Positions 51,393-61,555 of a DNA stretch of 64,000 nucleotides are shown here, one piece after another. The translations under genes and the position numbers were made by a program. Origin of the DNA: Stutzerimonas degradans (GTDB taxonomy: Bacteria; Pseudomonadota; Gammaproteobacteria; Pseudomonadales; Pseudomonadaceae). Position 1 is the first letter of the stretch. Each line of letters begins with the position of its first letter. The notes below the pieces were generated by a model that ran no database searches, had not been told where the DNA came from, and saw nothing but the letters and a program-made list of their open reading frames with translations. The stretch lies in contig NZ_JAMOHV010000005.1 in NCBI RefSeq assembly GCF_024448505.1, positions 1 through 64,000 of the forward strand, written 5' to 3'.

Positions 51393-51827
51393 CTAGAGCA
51401 ACTGGCTGACCAGGCGGGTGCCATGCGCCAGGTTGTCGGCTACCGGGCAACGCCGTTCGATCAGTTCGAGCAGAGCCTGCTTTTCTGCCCGGCTCAGGTC
51501 GGCGTCGATGTCGACCTTCACGCGTAGCTCCTGGAAGCCCGGACGTACATCGGGATCGCGGCCGAGCAGTCCGGCCGGATCGTAGTCGGCCTCGAGTTCG
51601 AAACGCATGCCGCGCAGTTCGATCTTCTGCTGATGGGCGACGAAGCGGCCAATGGTGCCGAAGCAACCGGCGACGGCAGCGAGGATGGCTTCCAGTGGCG
51701 TCGGCCCGAGGTCCTGTCCGGCGGCATGCTTGGGCTGGTCCATCACCAGACGATGATGTCCGCATTCCACTTCGATGCTCATGCCAGCCTGCATCTGTCC
51801 GCGTGCACTGATTGTTTTCATGGCCAT
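51393..51827 (-). CDS. OsmC family protein
   Basis: This 144-aa OsmC/Ohr-fold protein may reduce organic hydroperoxides. Two cysteines stand where the redox pair is expected: AAVAGCFGT (near 60) and ERRCPVADN (near 127). The ATG at 51827 follows AAGGA by 8 nt; a second ATG two codons later is possible. It belongs to the broader YhfA/OsmC branch, where peroxidase activity is not always shown. Confidence 0.82.
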   Translation of the reverse strand: MAMKTISARGQMQAGMSIEVECGHHRLVMDQPKHAAGQDLGPTPLEAILAAVAGCFGTIGRFVAHQQKIELRGMRFELEADYDPAGLLGRDPDVRPGFQELRVKVDIDADLSRAEKQALLELIERRCPVADNLAHGTRLVSQLL

Positions 51828-52067
51828 GCTTGGATTCCTTCGGAGCGAGGTTGCGAATGCTGGCAACACCATTGCCGCGCAGCGATTCGCTGATCCTAGC
51901 GAGGGCGAACGCTGGTGCGTTTGATATCGATCAAATACTGGTGGGGGTATTCGGTGCAGCTGTATTCTCGTTCGTGGTCGGCTTGCGAGGCCCGGTGAAG
52001 CCGCTCGCCAAGCCGAACGGTCGGCAGGCGTCATGGTCTACCAGGCTGGTTGCCTGGAGGACCTGAG

Positions 52068-53102
52068 TTGTTGATCGTACGTTTCTGCTTCATCACCTGC
52101 TGCCTATTCGGCCTGGCCTGCACCGCGCAGGCGCGTGACTATCGCTACAGCGATGCCCATCTGCACTACGTCGACTTCTTCCAGGAGAGCGATGGCATGC
52201 CCAAACTGCTCGCGGCGATGGACGCGGGAGGCATCGATCACGTGATGATCAGCGGCATTCCGGTGGCGAAGAAGTGGCACGAGAACGAACCGAAGCGTCC
52301 GCGCTATTACGCCGGTGACGACGCGCCGGTGTACTGGTACAGCGCGACCGACGTGCTGGTCGCTGCGGCGCTGGAGGAGCTGGATCCCGCGCAGCGCAAG
52401 CGTTTTCATCCATTCCTTTCGGGGTTCAATCCAAACGACAAGAATGCCGATGCGCATATCCGCCGCATGCTCGAGCTGCATCCGGGCATCTGGCAGGGCA
52501 TCGGCGAAATATTCACCCGTCACGATGACGTCACCGCGCTGACCGAGGGCGACACGCCGCGCGCCAACAACGAGGCGCTGGCGCGGGTCTATCACCTTGC
52601 GGCCGAGTTTGATCTGCCGGTGCTGCTGCATTCCAACATCACCTCCAAGCGCGAGCGCAATCCGCTCTACCTGCAGGAGCTGGAAGAGCCGTTGCGCAAC
52701 CATCCGCATACGCGCTTCATCTGGGCGCATGCCGGCACCAGCATGGAGCTGCATCGGCATCAGGAGAAACTGGAGTTTCTCCTGCCGACGGTGAAGCGGC
52801 TGCTCGACGACTATCCCAATCTCTACATCGATCTGTCCTGGACGATGCTCGAACCCTATCTGCTCGATGGCGACGGCAAGCCTGACGCGCAATGGGTGGC
52901 GCTGGTCGAACGGCACCCGACGCGCTTCGTGCTGGGCTCGGATGTGGTCGGGCACTTCGACAACCTGGGAGCGGGGATGGCGGCATTCGCGCCGTTTCTC
53001 GATGCGTTGAAGGAGAAGACCGCGCGCCGGGTGGCGCGGGACAATTTCCTCGCGCTGCTGCCGCGCACCGGCGCAGGCGACGAGGGCGTGTCACGTCGCT
53101 GA
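52068..53102 (+). CDS. Periplasmic amidohydrolase-2 family protein
   Basis: This is a predicted exported amidohydrolase (344 aa). The N-terminus is a signal peptide (LIVRFCFITCCLFGLACTAQA). The body is a TIM barrel of the amidohydrolase-2 (ACMSD-like) type with metal motif DAHLH near 29, LLHSN near 187, WAHAGTS near 218 and GSDVVGH near 282. Export is unusual for this family. There is no ATG: TTG at 52068 is chosen because GGAGG lies 7 nt upstream; the next TTG (52071) is also possible. Substrate unknown. Confidence 0.75.
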   Translation: MLIVRFCFITCCLFGLACTAQARDYRYSDAHLHYVDFFQESDGMPKLLAAMDAGGIDHVMISGIPVAKKWHENEPKRPRYYAGDDAPVYWYSATDVLVAAALEELDPAQRKRFHPFLSGFNPNDKNADAHIRRMLELHPGIWQGIGEIFTRHDDVTALTEGDTPRANNEALARVYHLAAEFDLPVLLHSNITSKRERNPLYLQELEEPLRNHPHTRFIWAHAGTSMELHRHQEKLEFLLPTVKRLLDDYPNLYIDLSWTMLEPYLLDGDGKPDAQWVALVERHPTRFVLGSDVVGHFDNLGAGMAAFAPFLDALKEKTARRVARDNFLALLPRTGAGDEGVSRR

Positions 53103-53152
53103 AATGATCGCGTCATATTCTCCAGCCTCTCCATACGAATCAGAGGCTGGAT

Positions 53153-53617
53153 ATGCGACTGAAATCTGTGATCTGCCTGAGTGCCGCTTTGCTGTTTGGC
53201 GGTAGCGCCGTGGCTGAGGTGCGCCTGGACGGCGATGTCGAATACGGTGTTTTCGAAAGCCCGCAGAGCGAGCTGGAGGCCGGGCAGCGCATCCTGCGCA
53301 CCGGCAAGCAGCCGATCGAGCGCACCACCGTTGTGCCGGCGAAGCTGGGCACCAAGTTCGGCTTGCGCTACAGCCTGGCCGGCAAACGCGAAGGCGATAC
53401 GCCGCTGACGCTGCTCTATTTCACGCCGGGCCTGGTTACCCCGGACGGCGAGCGCCACGACAAGCTGGAAGTAGTGCAGGCGCTGGTTCCGGGGGCGGCA
53501 GATGACGTGATGGCGTTCGAATTCACCGAACACCACGAGCTGGTGCGCGGCGAATGGCATTTCATGGTGTTCCAGGGTGATCGCAAGCTCGTGGAGCAGC
53601 GTTTCGACGTGCGTTGA
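53153..53617 (+). CDS. DUF3859 exported protein
   Basis: This 154-aa protein has a signal peptide to about residue 21 (cleavage after AVAE). The beta-rich body begins VEYGVFES and contains FGLRYSLAGKREGDTPL and a C-terminal EWHFMVFQGDRKLVEQRF strand pair, matching DUF3859. The function of the family is unknown. It is 50 bp after the amidohydrolase gene and may share its transcript. Confidence 0.78.
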   Translation: MRLKSVICLSAALLFGGSAVAEVRLDGDVEYGVFESPQSELEAGQRILRTGKQPIERTTVVPAKLGTKFGLRYSLAGKREGDTPLTLLYFTPGLVTPDGERHDKLEVVQALVPGAADDVMAFEFTEHHELVRGEWHFMVFQGDRKLVEQRFDVR

Positions 53618-53664
53618 CCACTCGACCTTTGGTCGCAAAATGTTGGTTTCTTGACGTCAATTAT

Positions 53665-53692
53665 TCAAGGTTCGTAACAGTCGCTCCGATAA
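53665..53692 (+). promoter_or_regulatory. Candidate FliA (sigma-28) promoter of the second chemoreceptor
   Basis: TCAAGG (53665-53670), 14 bp, then TCCGATAA (53685-53692) closely matches the Pseudomonas flagellar sigma-28 pattern. It lies 59 bp upstream of the chemoreceptor ATG. Confidence 0.6.
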
Positions 53693-53750
53693 TGTGACCG
53701 AGTTGGCAGTCTGCCTGCCAGAAACATTCGTCATGGAGCGAGGACGTCCC

Positions 53751-55370
53751 ATGTTTATCCGCAATATGAATATCTCCAGGCGCTCGGCCCTGGGGTTCGG
53801 CCTGATCGGGCTAATCGTGCTGCTGCTGGGCGTCTTCGCCCTGCGGCAGATGACCATGATTCGCGATGAGGCGGCGAAGGTCAGCAATCAGTGGCTGCCG
53901 AGCATCACCGCACTGGGTGAGCTCAATCAGCATACGCTGCGCATCCGCATCCACACGCTGCGTCTGTTGATCGACCGCTCGCGCCTCGAGGCCAACCGGG
54001 CGGTCGTCAGCAAATTCCGCAGCGAGCTGAAGCCGCTGGAAAATGCCTATGCGAAAACCATTTTCATGTCTGAGGAAAAGGCGCTCTTCGACGGCTACGT
54101 GAACGCGCGCCAGCGTTTCGATGGCGTACTCGATGAGGTGCAGAGACTGGAGAGCAGCGGGCAGCTGGAAGCTGCGGTAGAGGTGGTCGGCTCCCAGCTC
54201 AACGAGACAGCCTCGGCGATGAGCGAGGCGGTGCGCGAGTTGGTGAGGTTCAATGACACCCAGGCCCAGCTTTCTGCCAGAAATGCGCAAGACTATTTCA
54301 CCCAGGCGCGTGCCTGGATGGTCGCGATGCTGGTGGTTGCGGGGCTGCTGACCTGGTTGCTGGCCTGGCTCTTCACCCGCAGCATCGTGCAACCGCTCGG
54401 GGAGGCGGTGAAGGTTGCGGAAGTCGTTGCCGGTGGCGATCTGTCCCAGCCAATCGAGATCGCCGGCAGCGACGAGCCGGCGCGGCTGCTGATAGCGCTG
54501 AAGGCGATGCAGGGCAGCCTGCGCGAGACGATCCAGCGGATTTCCGATTCGTCCAACCAGCTTGCCTCGGCGGCTGAGGAGCTGAATGTGGTGACCGAGG
54601 ACTCCACCCGTGGCCTGCACCAGCAGAACACCGAGATCGAGCAGGCTGCCACCGCTGTCAACGAGATGACCACCGCGGTCGACGAGGTGGCGCGCAATGC
54701 CGTGGCTACGTCCGAAGCCTCGCGCGAATCCGACGAGACGGCGCAGCAGGGGCGCCAGCAGGTGATCCGAACCGTCGACTCCATCGGCCTGCTGGCGAAC
54801 GACGTCACCCATACCGCCACGGTGGTCGAGCAACTGGCCGGGCGTGTGCGCGAGATCAGCAAGGTATTGGATGTGATCCGTGCAATTGCCGAGCAGACCA
54901 ATCTGCTGGCGCTCAACGCCGCCATCGAGGCGGCGCGGGCAGGTGATGCAGGACGCGGATTCGCCGTGGTTGCCGACGAGGTGCGCGCGCTGGCGCACCG
55001 CACGCAGCAGTCGACCCAGGAAATCGAGCAGATGATCGGCGATGTTTCCCAGGGTACAGACCAGGCCGTACAGGCGATGCAGGCTAGCAATCAGCGCGCC
55101 CGCACTACGCTGGAAGTGGCACAGGCCGCCGGCGCCGCACTGGACGCCATCGCCCAGGCGATCGGTCAGATCAGCGAGCGCAACCTGGTAATCGCCAGCG
55201 CCTCGGAAGAGCAGGCGCAGGTGGCACGCGAGGTGGATCGCAATCTGGTCAATATTCGAGACCTGTCCCTGCAGACGTCCGCGGGCGCTAATCAGACCAG
55301 TGCCGCCAGTCAGGAACTGGCACGCCTGGCGGTCGATCTGAATGGGCTGGTGACGCGCTTCCGTGTCTGA
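53751..55370 (+). CDS. Methyl-accepting chemotaxis protein, four-helix-bundle sensor
   Basis: This chemoreceptor has 539 aa. Membrane segments lie at about 17-34 and 185-208 and bracket a periplasmic domain of about 150 residues that looks like the 4HB_MCP bundle. HAMP (about 210-262) and a signalling domain with the tip [18 protein letters not shown] (near 380-397) follow. Its place before fabB resembles PA1608. The ATG at 53751 has GAGGA upstream; an earlier in-frame start is less likely. Ligand unknown. Confidence 0.88.
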   Translation: MFIRNMNISRRSALGFGLIGLIVLLLGVFALRQMTMIRDEAAKVSNQWLPSITALGELNQHTLRIRIHTLRLLIDRSRLEANRAVVSKFRSELKPLENAYAKTIFMSEEKALFDGYVNARQRFDGVLDEVQRLESSGQLEAAVEVVGSQLNETASAMSEAVRELVRFNDTQAQLSARNAQDYFTQARAWMVAMLVVAGLLTWLLAWLFTRSIVQPLGEAVKVAEVVAGGDLSQPIEIAGSDEPARLLIALKAMQGSLRETIQRISDSSNQLASAAEELNVVTEDSTRGLHQQNTEIEQAATAVNEMTTAVDEVARNAVATSEASRESDETAQQGRQQVIRTVDSIGLLANDVTHTATVVEQLAGRVREISKVLDVIRAIAEQTNLLALNAAIEAARAGDAGRGFAVVADEVRALAHRTQQSTQEIEQMIGDVSQGTDQAVQAMQASNQRARTTLEVAQAAGAALDAIAQAIGQISERNLVIASASEEQAQVAREVDRNLVNIRDLSLQTSAGANQTSAASQELARLAVDLNGLVTRFRV

Positions 55371-55403
55371 AGATCCCGTGTCGTGAGCGGCGTTCGTGCC
55401 GTG

Positions 55404-55435
55404 CCGGCCGGGTGTTCCCACGAACACCCGGCCGG
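55404..55435. repeat. Perfect 14-bp inverted repeat after the chemoreceptor
   Basis: CCGGCCGGGTGTTC, loop CCAC, GAACACCCGGCCGG. It lies 34 bp downstream of the chemoreceptor stop. It has no T run, so it may be a Rho-independent-like stabilising hairpin, not a classical terminator. The rest of the 237-bp gap to sstT shows nothing recognisable. Confidence 0.7.
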
Positions 55436-55607
55436 AGACTGCTACGCTTCACCGGGTCGGTACGCGATGGCAAGGCTGGGCTTGCACGCGCGAGCGGCGT
55501 AGTATCCGGCGCTTTCCGGGCGGCAAACGGCTCTCGGCCCGCAAGTCGCAGCGAGCGGGGTGGGCCGGTGCAGGCTGTCCGGCCCCGTCAATTTCGAGAG
55601 CAGTATC

Positions 55608-56852
55608 ATGTCTGACCTGCCAACCCGTTTCTTCCGATTCATCAACCGTACCAGTCTGGTCGCTCAGATCGTCGTCGGTCTCGTGCTGGGCTGCCTGCTG
55701 GCCGTATTGTGGCCATCGGCGGCGCAGTCGGTGGGGCTGCTGGGCGACCTGTTCGTGGCCGCGCTGAAGGCGGTCGCGCCGGTGCTGGTGTTTGTCCTGG
55801 TCACCGCGTCGCTTGCGAGTCACCAGCACGGCCAGCCGACGCATATTCGTCCGATCATCATGCTCTACGCGATCGGTACGCTGGCGGCGGCCTTGGTCGG
55901 AGTGACCGCGAGCTTCCTGTTTCCCACCGAGCTGGTGCTGGTGCGCCAGGCCGCCGACGTGGTGCCGCCAGCCGGAGTGAGCGCCGTGCTGCGCACGCTG
56001 CTGTTCAATGTCGTGGACAATCCGGTGAATGCGCTGATCGAAGGCAACTACATCGGCATCCTGGCTTGGGCTATCGGTCTTGGCTTCGCCTTTCGCCATG
56101 CGGGTGAGAGTACCCGCCAACTGGTCAACGATCTGTCGAGTGCGGTCTCGCTGATCGTCAAGGTGGTGATCCGGACGGCTCCGCTGGGGGTGTTCGGGTT
56201 GGTTGCCAACACGCTGGCTGCTTCCGGTTTCGAGACGCTGCTGAGTTATATGCAGCTGTTGCTGGTGTTGGTTGGCGGCATGCTGTTCACCGCGCTGGTG
56301 GTCAATCCGCTGATCGTGTTCTGGCAGATTCGCCGCAACCCGTATCCGCTGGTGCTCACCTGCCTGCGCGAGAGTGGTATCACGGCCTTCTTCACGCGCA
56401 GCTCGGCGGCGAACATCCCGGTGAACCTGCAGCTCTGCCAGCGCCTTGGCCTGCACAAGGACACCTACTCGGTTTCGATTCCGCTGGGCGCGACGATCAA
56501 CATGGGCGGCGCGGCGATCACCATCAGCGTGCTGACACTGGCTGCGGTGCATACGCTAGGTATCCCGGTCGACCTGCCAACGGCGGTGCTGCTGAGTCTG
56601 CTAGCCGCGGTCTGTGCCTGCGGTGCGTCGGGTGTGGCAGGAGGGTCGCTGCTGCTGATTCCGCTGGCGTGCGGTCTGTTCGGCATTTCCAACGACCTGG
56701 CGATGCAGGTAGTTGCAGTCGGATTCATCATCGGCGTGGTGCAGGATTCCGCCGAGACCGCGTTGAATTCCTCAACCGATGTGCTGTTCACCGCGGCATC
56801 CTGCATTGCCCACAACGACAGCATCGAAGTGGACGACCAGCCGCTGAGCTGA
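55608..56852 (+). CDS. sstT: Serine/threonine:sodium symporter SstT
   Basis: SstT imports serine and threonine with sodium (414 aa, dicarboxylate/amino acid:cation symporter family). About eight membrane helices and two re-entrant loops are visible. The substrate and sodium motifs are [12 protein letters not shown] near 264-275, the family signature [11 protein letters not shown] near 294-304, and [14 protein letters not shown] near 345. The ATG at 55608 follows GAGAG; a start 16 codons earlier is less likely. It is terminated by the hairpin at 56914. Confidence 0.9.
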   Translation: MSDLPTRFFRFINRTSLVAQIVVGLVLGCLLAVLWPSAAQSVGLLGDLFVAALKAVAPVLVFVLVTASLASHQHGQPTHIRPIIMLYAIGTLAAALVGVTASFLFPTELVLVRQAADVVPPAGVSAVLRTLLFNVVDNPVNALIEGNYIGILAWAIGLGFAFRHAGESTRQLVNDLSSAVSLIVKVVIRTAPLGVFGLVANTLAASGFETLLSYMQLLLVLVGGMLFTALVVNPLIVFWQIRRNPYPLVLTCLRESGITAFFTRSSAANIPVNLQLCQRLGLHKDTYSVSIPLGATINMGGAAITISVLTLAAVHTLGIPVDLPTAVLLSLLAAVCACGASGVAGGSLLLIPLACGLFGISNDLAMQVVAVGFIIGVVQDSAETALNSSTDVLFTAASCIAHNDSIEVDDQPLS

Positions 56853-56913
56853 TCGGCCATCGCGGCGTCGGCGGAGCGCTCCGTCGACGCGAGGTGATAT
56901 AGCCGTACAAACG

Positions 56914-56940
56914 AAAACGCCCCGAAGATCGGGGCGTTTT
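56914..56940. terminator. Bidirectional terminator between sstT and fabB
   Basis: AAAACGCCCCGA, loop AGA, TCGGGGCGTTTT: a 12-bp perfect stem with A and T ends, so it works for both convergent genes. Confidence 0.92.
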
Positions 56941-56964
56941 CATGTGTTGCAGACGCTGGTCGAA

Positions 56965-58182
56965 TCAGCCTTTCCAGCGCTTGAGCACCAGTGTGGCGTT
57001 GGTGCCGCCAAAGCCGAAGCTATTGCTCATCACGGTGTCGAGCTGCACGTTCTCGCGGGTTTCGCGCAGGATCGGCATGTCGGTGACTTCCGGGTCCAGC
57101 TCGTCGATGTTGGCCGAGCCGGCAATGAAGTTGCCTTCCATCATCAGCATCGAGTAGATCGCTTCGTGCACGCCTGCGGCGCCCAGCGAGTGGCCGGACA
57201 GGCTCTTGGTCGAGCTGATGGCCGGGATCTTGTCGCCGAACATGTTGCGCACGGCGCGGATCTCGGCAACATCGCCCACCGGAGTGGAGGTGCCGTGGGT
57301 GTTGAGGTAGTCGATCGGGCCGTCGACGGTGGACATCGCCTGCTGCATGCAGCGCAGCGCGCCTTCGCCGCTCGGTGCGACCATGTCGTAGCCGTCGGAG
57401 GTCGCGCCGTAGCCGACGATCTCGGCATAGATGCGTGCGCCGCGCTTGAGCGCGTGCTCCAGTTCCTCGACCACCACCATGCCGCCACCGCCGGCGATGA
57501 CGAAGCCGTCACGCTTGGCGTCGTAGGCGCGGGAGGCCTTTTCCGGGGTCTCGTTGTACTGGCTGGACAGCGCACCCATGGCGTCGAACAGGCAGCTCTG
57601 GCTCCAATGCTCTTCTTCACCGCCGCCAGCGAAGACCACGTCCTGCTTGCCCATCTGGATCTGCTCCATCGCGTGGCCGATGCAGTGCGCGCTGGTGGCG
57701 CAGGCCGAGGCGATGGAGTAGTTGATGCCCTTGATGCGGAACGGTGTGGCCAGGCAGGCCGACACGGTGCTGCTCATGGTGCGCGGCACGCGGTATGGGC
57801 CGATGCGCTTGACGCCCTTGTCGCGCAGGATATCGATGGCTTCCATCTGGTTGATGGTCGACGCACCACCCGAACCGGCCACCAGGCCGATGCGCGGGTT
57901 GGAAATGTCATCGAGGCTGAAGCCTGCGTCCTTCACTGCCTGCTCCATGGCCAGGTAGGCATAGGCGGCAGCGTCGCCCATGAAGCGCAGGACCTTGCGG
58001 TCGATCAGCTCTTCGAGGTTCAGATTGACGGAGCCGGAAACCTGGCTGCGCAGGCCCATGTCTGCATAGGACTGATTGAAGCGGATGCCGGGGCGACCGG
58101 CGCGCAGGTTGCCGGAGACGGTCTCTTTGTCATTGCCCAGGCAGGAAACGATACCCAGGCCAGTGATCACGACGCGACGCAT
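56965..58182 (-). CDS. fabB: 3-Oxoacyl-ACP synthase I
   Basis: FabB elongates unsaturated acyl-ACP chains with malonyl-ACP (405 aa, type II fatty acid synthesis). The Cys-His-His triad is C161 ([10 protein letters not shown]), H296 ([11 protein letters not shown]) and H331 (SGHSLGAAG). It lies 11 bp downstream of fabA on the same strand and forms the fabAB operon, which in Pseudomonas is required for unsaturated fatty acids. Length and residues are fully conventional. Confidence 0.96.
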   Translation of the reverse strand: MRRVVITGLGIVSCLGNDKETVSGNLRAGRPGIRFNQSYADMGLRSQVSGSVNLNLEELIDRKVLRFMGDAAAYAYLAMEQAVKDAGFSLDDISNPRIGLVAGSGGASTINQMEAIDILRDKGVKRIGPYRVPRTMSSTVSACLATPFRIKGINYSIASACATSAHCIGHAMEQIQMGKQDVVFAGGGEEEHWSQSCLFDAMGALSSQYNETPEKASRAYDAKRDGFVIAGGGGMVVVEELEHALKRGARIYAEIVGYGATSDGYDMVAPSGEGALRCMQQAMSTVDGPIDYLNTHGTSTPVGDVAEIRAVRNMFGDKIPAISSTKSLSGHSLGAAGVHEAIYSMLMMEGNFIAGSANIDELDPEVTDMPILRETRENVQLDTVMSNSFGFGGTNATLVLKRWKG

Positions 58183-58193
58183 GCGGATGTCCT

Positions 58194-58709
58194 TCAGAAG
58201 CTGTCTGTAGAAGTGAACAGGCCGACGCGCAAACCTTCGGCACTGTAGATCTCGCGGCCATCGACGCTGACAGTACCGTCGGCGATGCCGAGGATCAGCG
58301 AGCGGTTGATGGTGCGCTTGATATGGATGTTATAGGTGACCTTCTTGGCGGTCGGCAGGACCTGGCCGAAGAATTTCACTTCGCCCGAGCCGAGAGCGCG
58401 GCCGCGACCGGGGTTACCCTGCCAGCCGAGGTAGAAGCCAACCAGCTGCCACATGGCGTCCAGGCCCAGGCAACCGGGCATGACCGGATCGCCTTCGAAG
58501 TGGCAGGCAAAGAACCAGAGATCAGGGTTGATATCCAGTTCGGCGACCAGCTCGCCCTTGCCATACTTGCCGCCGACTTCGCTGATGTGAACGATACGAT
58601 CGACCATCAGCATGTTCGGTGCGGGCAGTTGCGCATTACCGGGACCGAAGAGCTCGCCGCGGCTGCAACGAAGCAGGTCTTCCCGAGTAAAGGCGTGTTG
58701 TTTGGTCAT
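58194..58709 (-). CDS. fabA: 3-Hydroxydecanoyl-ACP dehydratase/isomerase
   Basis: FabA dehydrates 3-hydroxyacyl-ACP and isomerises trans-2- to cis-3-decenoyl-ACP, opening the unsaturated branch (171 aa, hot-dog fold). Catalytic residues H70 ([14 protein letters not shown]) and D84 (GLDAMWQ) carry the same numbers as in E. coli. It is the first gene of fabAB, with a probable promoter at 58783-58810. Confidence 0.96.
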   Translation of the reverse strand: MTKQHAFTREDLLRCSRGELFGPGNAQLPAPNMLMVDRIVHISEVGGKYGKGELVAELDINPDLWFFACHFEGDPVMPGCLGLDAMWQLVGFYLGWQGNPGRGRALGSGEVKFFGQVLPTAKKVTYNIHIKRTINRSLILGIADGTVSVDGREIYSAEGLRVGLFTSTDSF

Positions 58710-58782
58710 GCGTATTCCTCAATGGGCCCTTCTATGCAGGGCTTTTCGCTGCTCACTGACCGGCGCCGGCAAGCGGAGCCTG

Positions 58783-58810
58783 GTTATAAAGACTAGTCAT
58801 AGACTGTCGC
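58783..58810 (-). promoter_or_regulatory. Candidate fabAB promoter
   Basis: On the minus strand GCGACA (58805-58810) and TATAAC (58783-58788) are spaced 16 bp, about 75 bp upstream of fabA. The nonamer GTCATAGAC overlaps the promoter at 58796 and recurs at 58944, a possible regulator site. The 383-bp fabA-gpsA gap holds nothing else recognised. Confidence 0.45.
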
Positions 58811-59044
58811 GTTGTGGCTAAAGTCACAGCGTGGACAGTCGGTCATCAGTTCTCCAGCCCGCCGCTGCAGCAAAGTGAGGACGGAGATGGCGGGCTACTT
58901 TAACACTCCTTGCCGCATCACGAGGATTTTGCAGCGGCTTCGTGTCATAGACCAACGTTCAGCGCAGGAATGCGGTGACCTCGCCAACGCGCCGCGAAGT
59001 ACCGCCTGGCCCGGTTGGGCGGTGGCTGCGTGCGATGTGCAACG

Positions 59045-59050
59045 TATAAT
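59045..59050 (+). promoter_or_regulatory. Possible -10 element of gpsA
   Basis: A perfect TATAAT lies 43 bp before the gpsA ATG. The -35 is weak (TGGCTG, spacing 16). Confidence 0.4.
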
Positions 59051-59092
59051 GTCCAGCTATTGCCATCGCGAATGGCTCATTACGGTAACCAC

Positions 59093-60115
59093 ATGACAGC
59101 TAAGCAACCCATCGCCGTGCTCGGCGGCGGCAGTTTCGGTACTGCGATCGCCAATCTGCTGGCGGAGAACGGGCACGATGTCCGGCTCTGGATGCGCGAC
59201 CCCGAGCAGGCTGAGAGCATTCGCAGTCAGCGGCAGAACCCGCGCTATCTCAAGGGCGTGACCATCCTGCCGCAGGTGCAGCCGACCACCGATCTGGCGC
59301 AGACCCTGGATGCGTGCGAACTGATCTTCGTCGCACTGCCGTCCAGCGCGTTGCGCCAGGCGCTGCAGCCGTTTTCCGCGCAGTTGGCGGGCAAGCAGCT
59401 GGTCAGCACGACCAAAGGTATCGAGGCACACGGCTTCAAGCTGATGAGCCAGATCCTCGAAGAAATCGCACCCCAGGCACGCATCGGTGTGCTGTCCGGG
59501 CCGAATCTGGCGCGCGAAGTTGCCGAACATGCGCTCACCGCCACCGTGGTGGCCAGCGCCGATGAGGCACTATGTCGCAACGTGCAGGCAGTCCTGCATG
59601 GGCGCACGTTTCGCGTCTACGCCAGCGCCGACCGCTTCGGCGTCGAGCTGGGTGGGGCGCTGAAGAACGTCTACGCGATCATGGCGGGGATGGCGGCGGC
59701 GCTGGGCATGGGCGAGAACACCCGCAGCATGCTGATCACCCGCGCACTCGCCGAGATGACGCGCTTCGCGGTCAAGCTCGGCGCCAATCCGATGACTTTT
59801 CTCGGTCTGGCCGGGGTCGGCGACCTGATCGTCACCTGCACCTCGCCCAAGAGTCGCAACTTCCAGGTCGGCCATGCACTGGGAGAGGGGCTGAGTCTCG
59901 AGGAAGCGGTGTCGCGCCTGGGCGAAGTCGCCGAGGGCGTCAACACCATCAAGGTGCTCAAGACCAAGGCCGAGGAGATGCAGGTCTATATGCCGCTGGT
60001 CGCGGGGCTGCATGCGGTGCTTTTCGAGGGGCGTACGCTCGATCAGGTGATCGGCGCGCTGATGCGTGGCGAGCCGAAGACCGATATCGACTTCATTTCC
60101 ACCGACGGCTTCTGA
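59093..60115 (+). CDS. gpsA: Glycerol-3-phosphate dehydrogenase [NAD(P)+]
   Basis: GpsA reduces dihydroxyacetone phosphate to sn-glycerol 3-phosphate for phospholipid synthesis (340 aa, cytoplasm). The Rossmann motif GGGSFGTA is at about 10-17, SGPNLAREV near 140, the catalytic lysine region [10 protein letters not shown] near 190, and GVGDLIVTC near 240. The ATG at 59093 gives the standard N-terminus; its ribosome binding site (GGTAAC) is poor. It heads a run of genes to the right and lies opposite fabA, so lipid head and tail synthesis genes are neighbours. Confidence 0.95.
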   Translation: MTAKQPIAVLGGGSFGTAIANLLAENGHDVRLWMRDPEQAESIRSQRQNPRYLKGVTILPQVQPTTDLAQTLDACELIFVALPSSALRQALQPFSAQLAGKQLVSTTKGIEAHGFKLMSQILEEIAPQARIGVLSGPNLAREVAEHALTATVVASADEALCRNVQAVLHGRTFRVYASADRFGVELGGALKNVYAIMAGMAAALGMGENTRSMLITRALAEMTRFAVKLGANPMTFLGLAGVGDLIVTCTSPKSRNFQVGHALGEGLSLEEAVSRLGEVAEGVNTIKVLKTKAEEMQVYMPLVAGLHAVLFEGRTLDQVIGALMRGEPKTDIDFISTDGF

Positions 60116-60133
60116 ACAGGACAAGAGAAAACC

Positions 60134-60475
60134 ATGAACCAATCCAATCACGGCGCCGAGCGTGAGTCGCTGATTCTGCGGATCGTCTGGATGCTGCTGT
60201 TCTTTCTCGTCTGGCAGCTGGCCGAGCTGGTGCTGCTGGTCGTCGTGCTGCTGCAGCTGGTCCTGCGTGTACTCAAGGGCCAGCCGGATCCGAGTCTGCA
60301 GAGGTTTGGCGACAGCCTGAGCCAGTACATCGCGCAAATCGGCCGTTTCGGCACCTTCAATACCGAGCAAAAACCCTGGCCATTGTCGGACTGGCCGGCA
60401 CCGCGTGCCGCCGACCTGCCGAGCGCGCCGACGGCGCCGTCGACGCCCGCCACGCCACAAGAGCCAACGCCATGA
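60134..60475 (+). CDS. DUF4389 membrane protein
   Basis: This 113-aa protein has one long or two short hydrophobic segments (about 14-45, rich in Leu and Val) and the DUF4389 pattern LRIVWMLLFFLVWQLAE. The C-terminal 25 residues are Pro/Ala/Thr rich. It lies 18 bp after gpsA and overlaps sixA by 4 bp, so all three are co-transcribed. Function unknown. Confidence 0.78.
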   Translation: MNQSNHGAERESLILRIVWMLLFFLVWQLAELVLLVVVLLQLVLRVLKGQPDPSLQRFGDSLSQYIAQIGRFGTFNTEQKPWPLSDWPAPRAADLPSAPTAPSTPATPQEPTP

Positions 60476-60930
60476 AACTCTGGCTATTACGTCACGGCGA
60501 GGCCGAGCCGCGGGCGCGTACGGACGCCGAGCGCAATCTGACCGAGCAGGGGCGGCTCGATGTGCGGGCGATTGCCGTGCATCTGCGCAACCAGCCGTTG
60601 CAGACGATTCTGGTAAGCCCCTATCAGCGCGCCCAGCAGACGGCGGAAATCGTTCGTCAGGAGTTGGGTTTCAGCGGTGCGTTCGAGACCGTGCCCTGGG
60701 CGACGCCCGATTCGGACCTGCGCGAAGCCATGCTGTATCTGGACCGACGCACTGAACAGCATCTGCTGCTGGTGACGCATCAGCCTTTCGTCGGTACGCT
60801 CGGTGGCTGGCTGGTGCATGGCCAGCGTGATGAGTCGTTGCCGATGGCGACCTCCAGCCTCGCCGAACTGGAAGGCGAAGCGCTGGCCGCCGGCCTGATG
60901 CGCCTGGTCTCGCTGCGCCACGCACGCTGA
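60472..60930 (+). CDS. sixA: Phosphohistidine phosphatase SixA
   Basis: SixA removes phosphate from phosphohistidine residues, for example on HPt domains or PTS proteins (152 aa, histidine phosphatase superfamily). The RHG motif with nucleophile H8 (LLRHGEAEP) opens the protein, SPYQRAQQTAE supplies the second arginine, and VTHQPFVG the second histidine. Its start overlaps the DUF4389 stop (ATGA). Confidence 0.92.
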   Translation: MKLWLLRHGEAEPRARTDAERNLTEQGRLDVRAIAVHLRNQPLQTILVSPYQRAQQTAEIVRQELGFSGAFETVPWATPDSDLREAMLYLDRRTEQHLLLVTHQPFVGTLGGWLVHGQRDESLPMATSSLAELEGEALAAGLMRLVSLRHAR

Positions 60931-61005
60931 GCGTCGGACCAAGCCTGCCGGCAGCCGGCAAACGTGCCATTCGATAACAACAACATGGAAATGGAGTGCG
61001 TGCCC

Positions 61006-61434
61006 TTGAGTATCTGGAAGCGTCAGCCCGATCTGGACAGCCTGCACAGCAACCGCAAGAACACCATCAGCGAACTGCTGGATATTCGCTTCGAGTCCTT
61101 CGACGACCAGTCCATCACCGCGAGCATGCCGGTCGATGCGCGTACCCATCAGCCGTACGGCCTGCTGCACGGCGGGGCGTCGGTGGTGTTGGCCGAGACC
61201 CTCGGGTCGATGGCCAGCTATCACTGCATCGACACCAGCCGCTTCTATTGCGTCGGGCTCGAAGTCAACGCCAACCACCTGCGCGCGCTGCGCAGCGGGC
61301 GAGTCACCGGCGTGTGCCGCCCGGTGCATCTGGGGCGCTCGACGCATGTCTGGGACATTCGTCTGCATGGCGAAGATGGCAAGCCCAGTTGCATCTCGCG
61401 GCTGACGGTGGCGATAGTGCCGCTCGCCGAATAA
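61006..61434 (+). CDS. YdiI-like hot-dog thioesterase
   Basis: This 142-aa acyl-CoA thioesterase is related to E. coli YdiI/MenI (1,4-dihydroxy-2-naphthoyl-CoA hydrolase). The family motif QPYGLLHGGASVVLAETLGS contains the catalytic glutamate, and GLEVNANHLRALRSG is also typical. The N-terminus of relatives (IWKR) argues for the TTG at 61006, with GGAG 9 nt upstream; ATG codons at 60985 and 60991 are alternatives that would add 5-7 residues. The natural substrate is uncertain. Confidence 0.82.
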   Translation: MSIWKRQPDLDSLHSNRKNTISELLDIRFESFDDQSITASMPVDARTHQPYGLLHGGASVVLAETLGSMASYHCIDTSRFYCVGLEVNANHLRALRSGRVTGVCRPVHLGRSTHVWDIRLHGEDGKPSCISRLTVAIVPLAE

Positions 61435-61555
61435 CGCAGGCGACCCGCCCCGGTCCGTTGTTTGGCATGAATGCCGCTCACGCGGGCGCGTCGGCGCGAT
61501 TGTCCGGCAGGGGTGGCCGCCTACAATGGCCTGACCTTTATCGTCGGCCGTGTCC

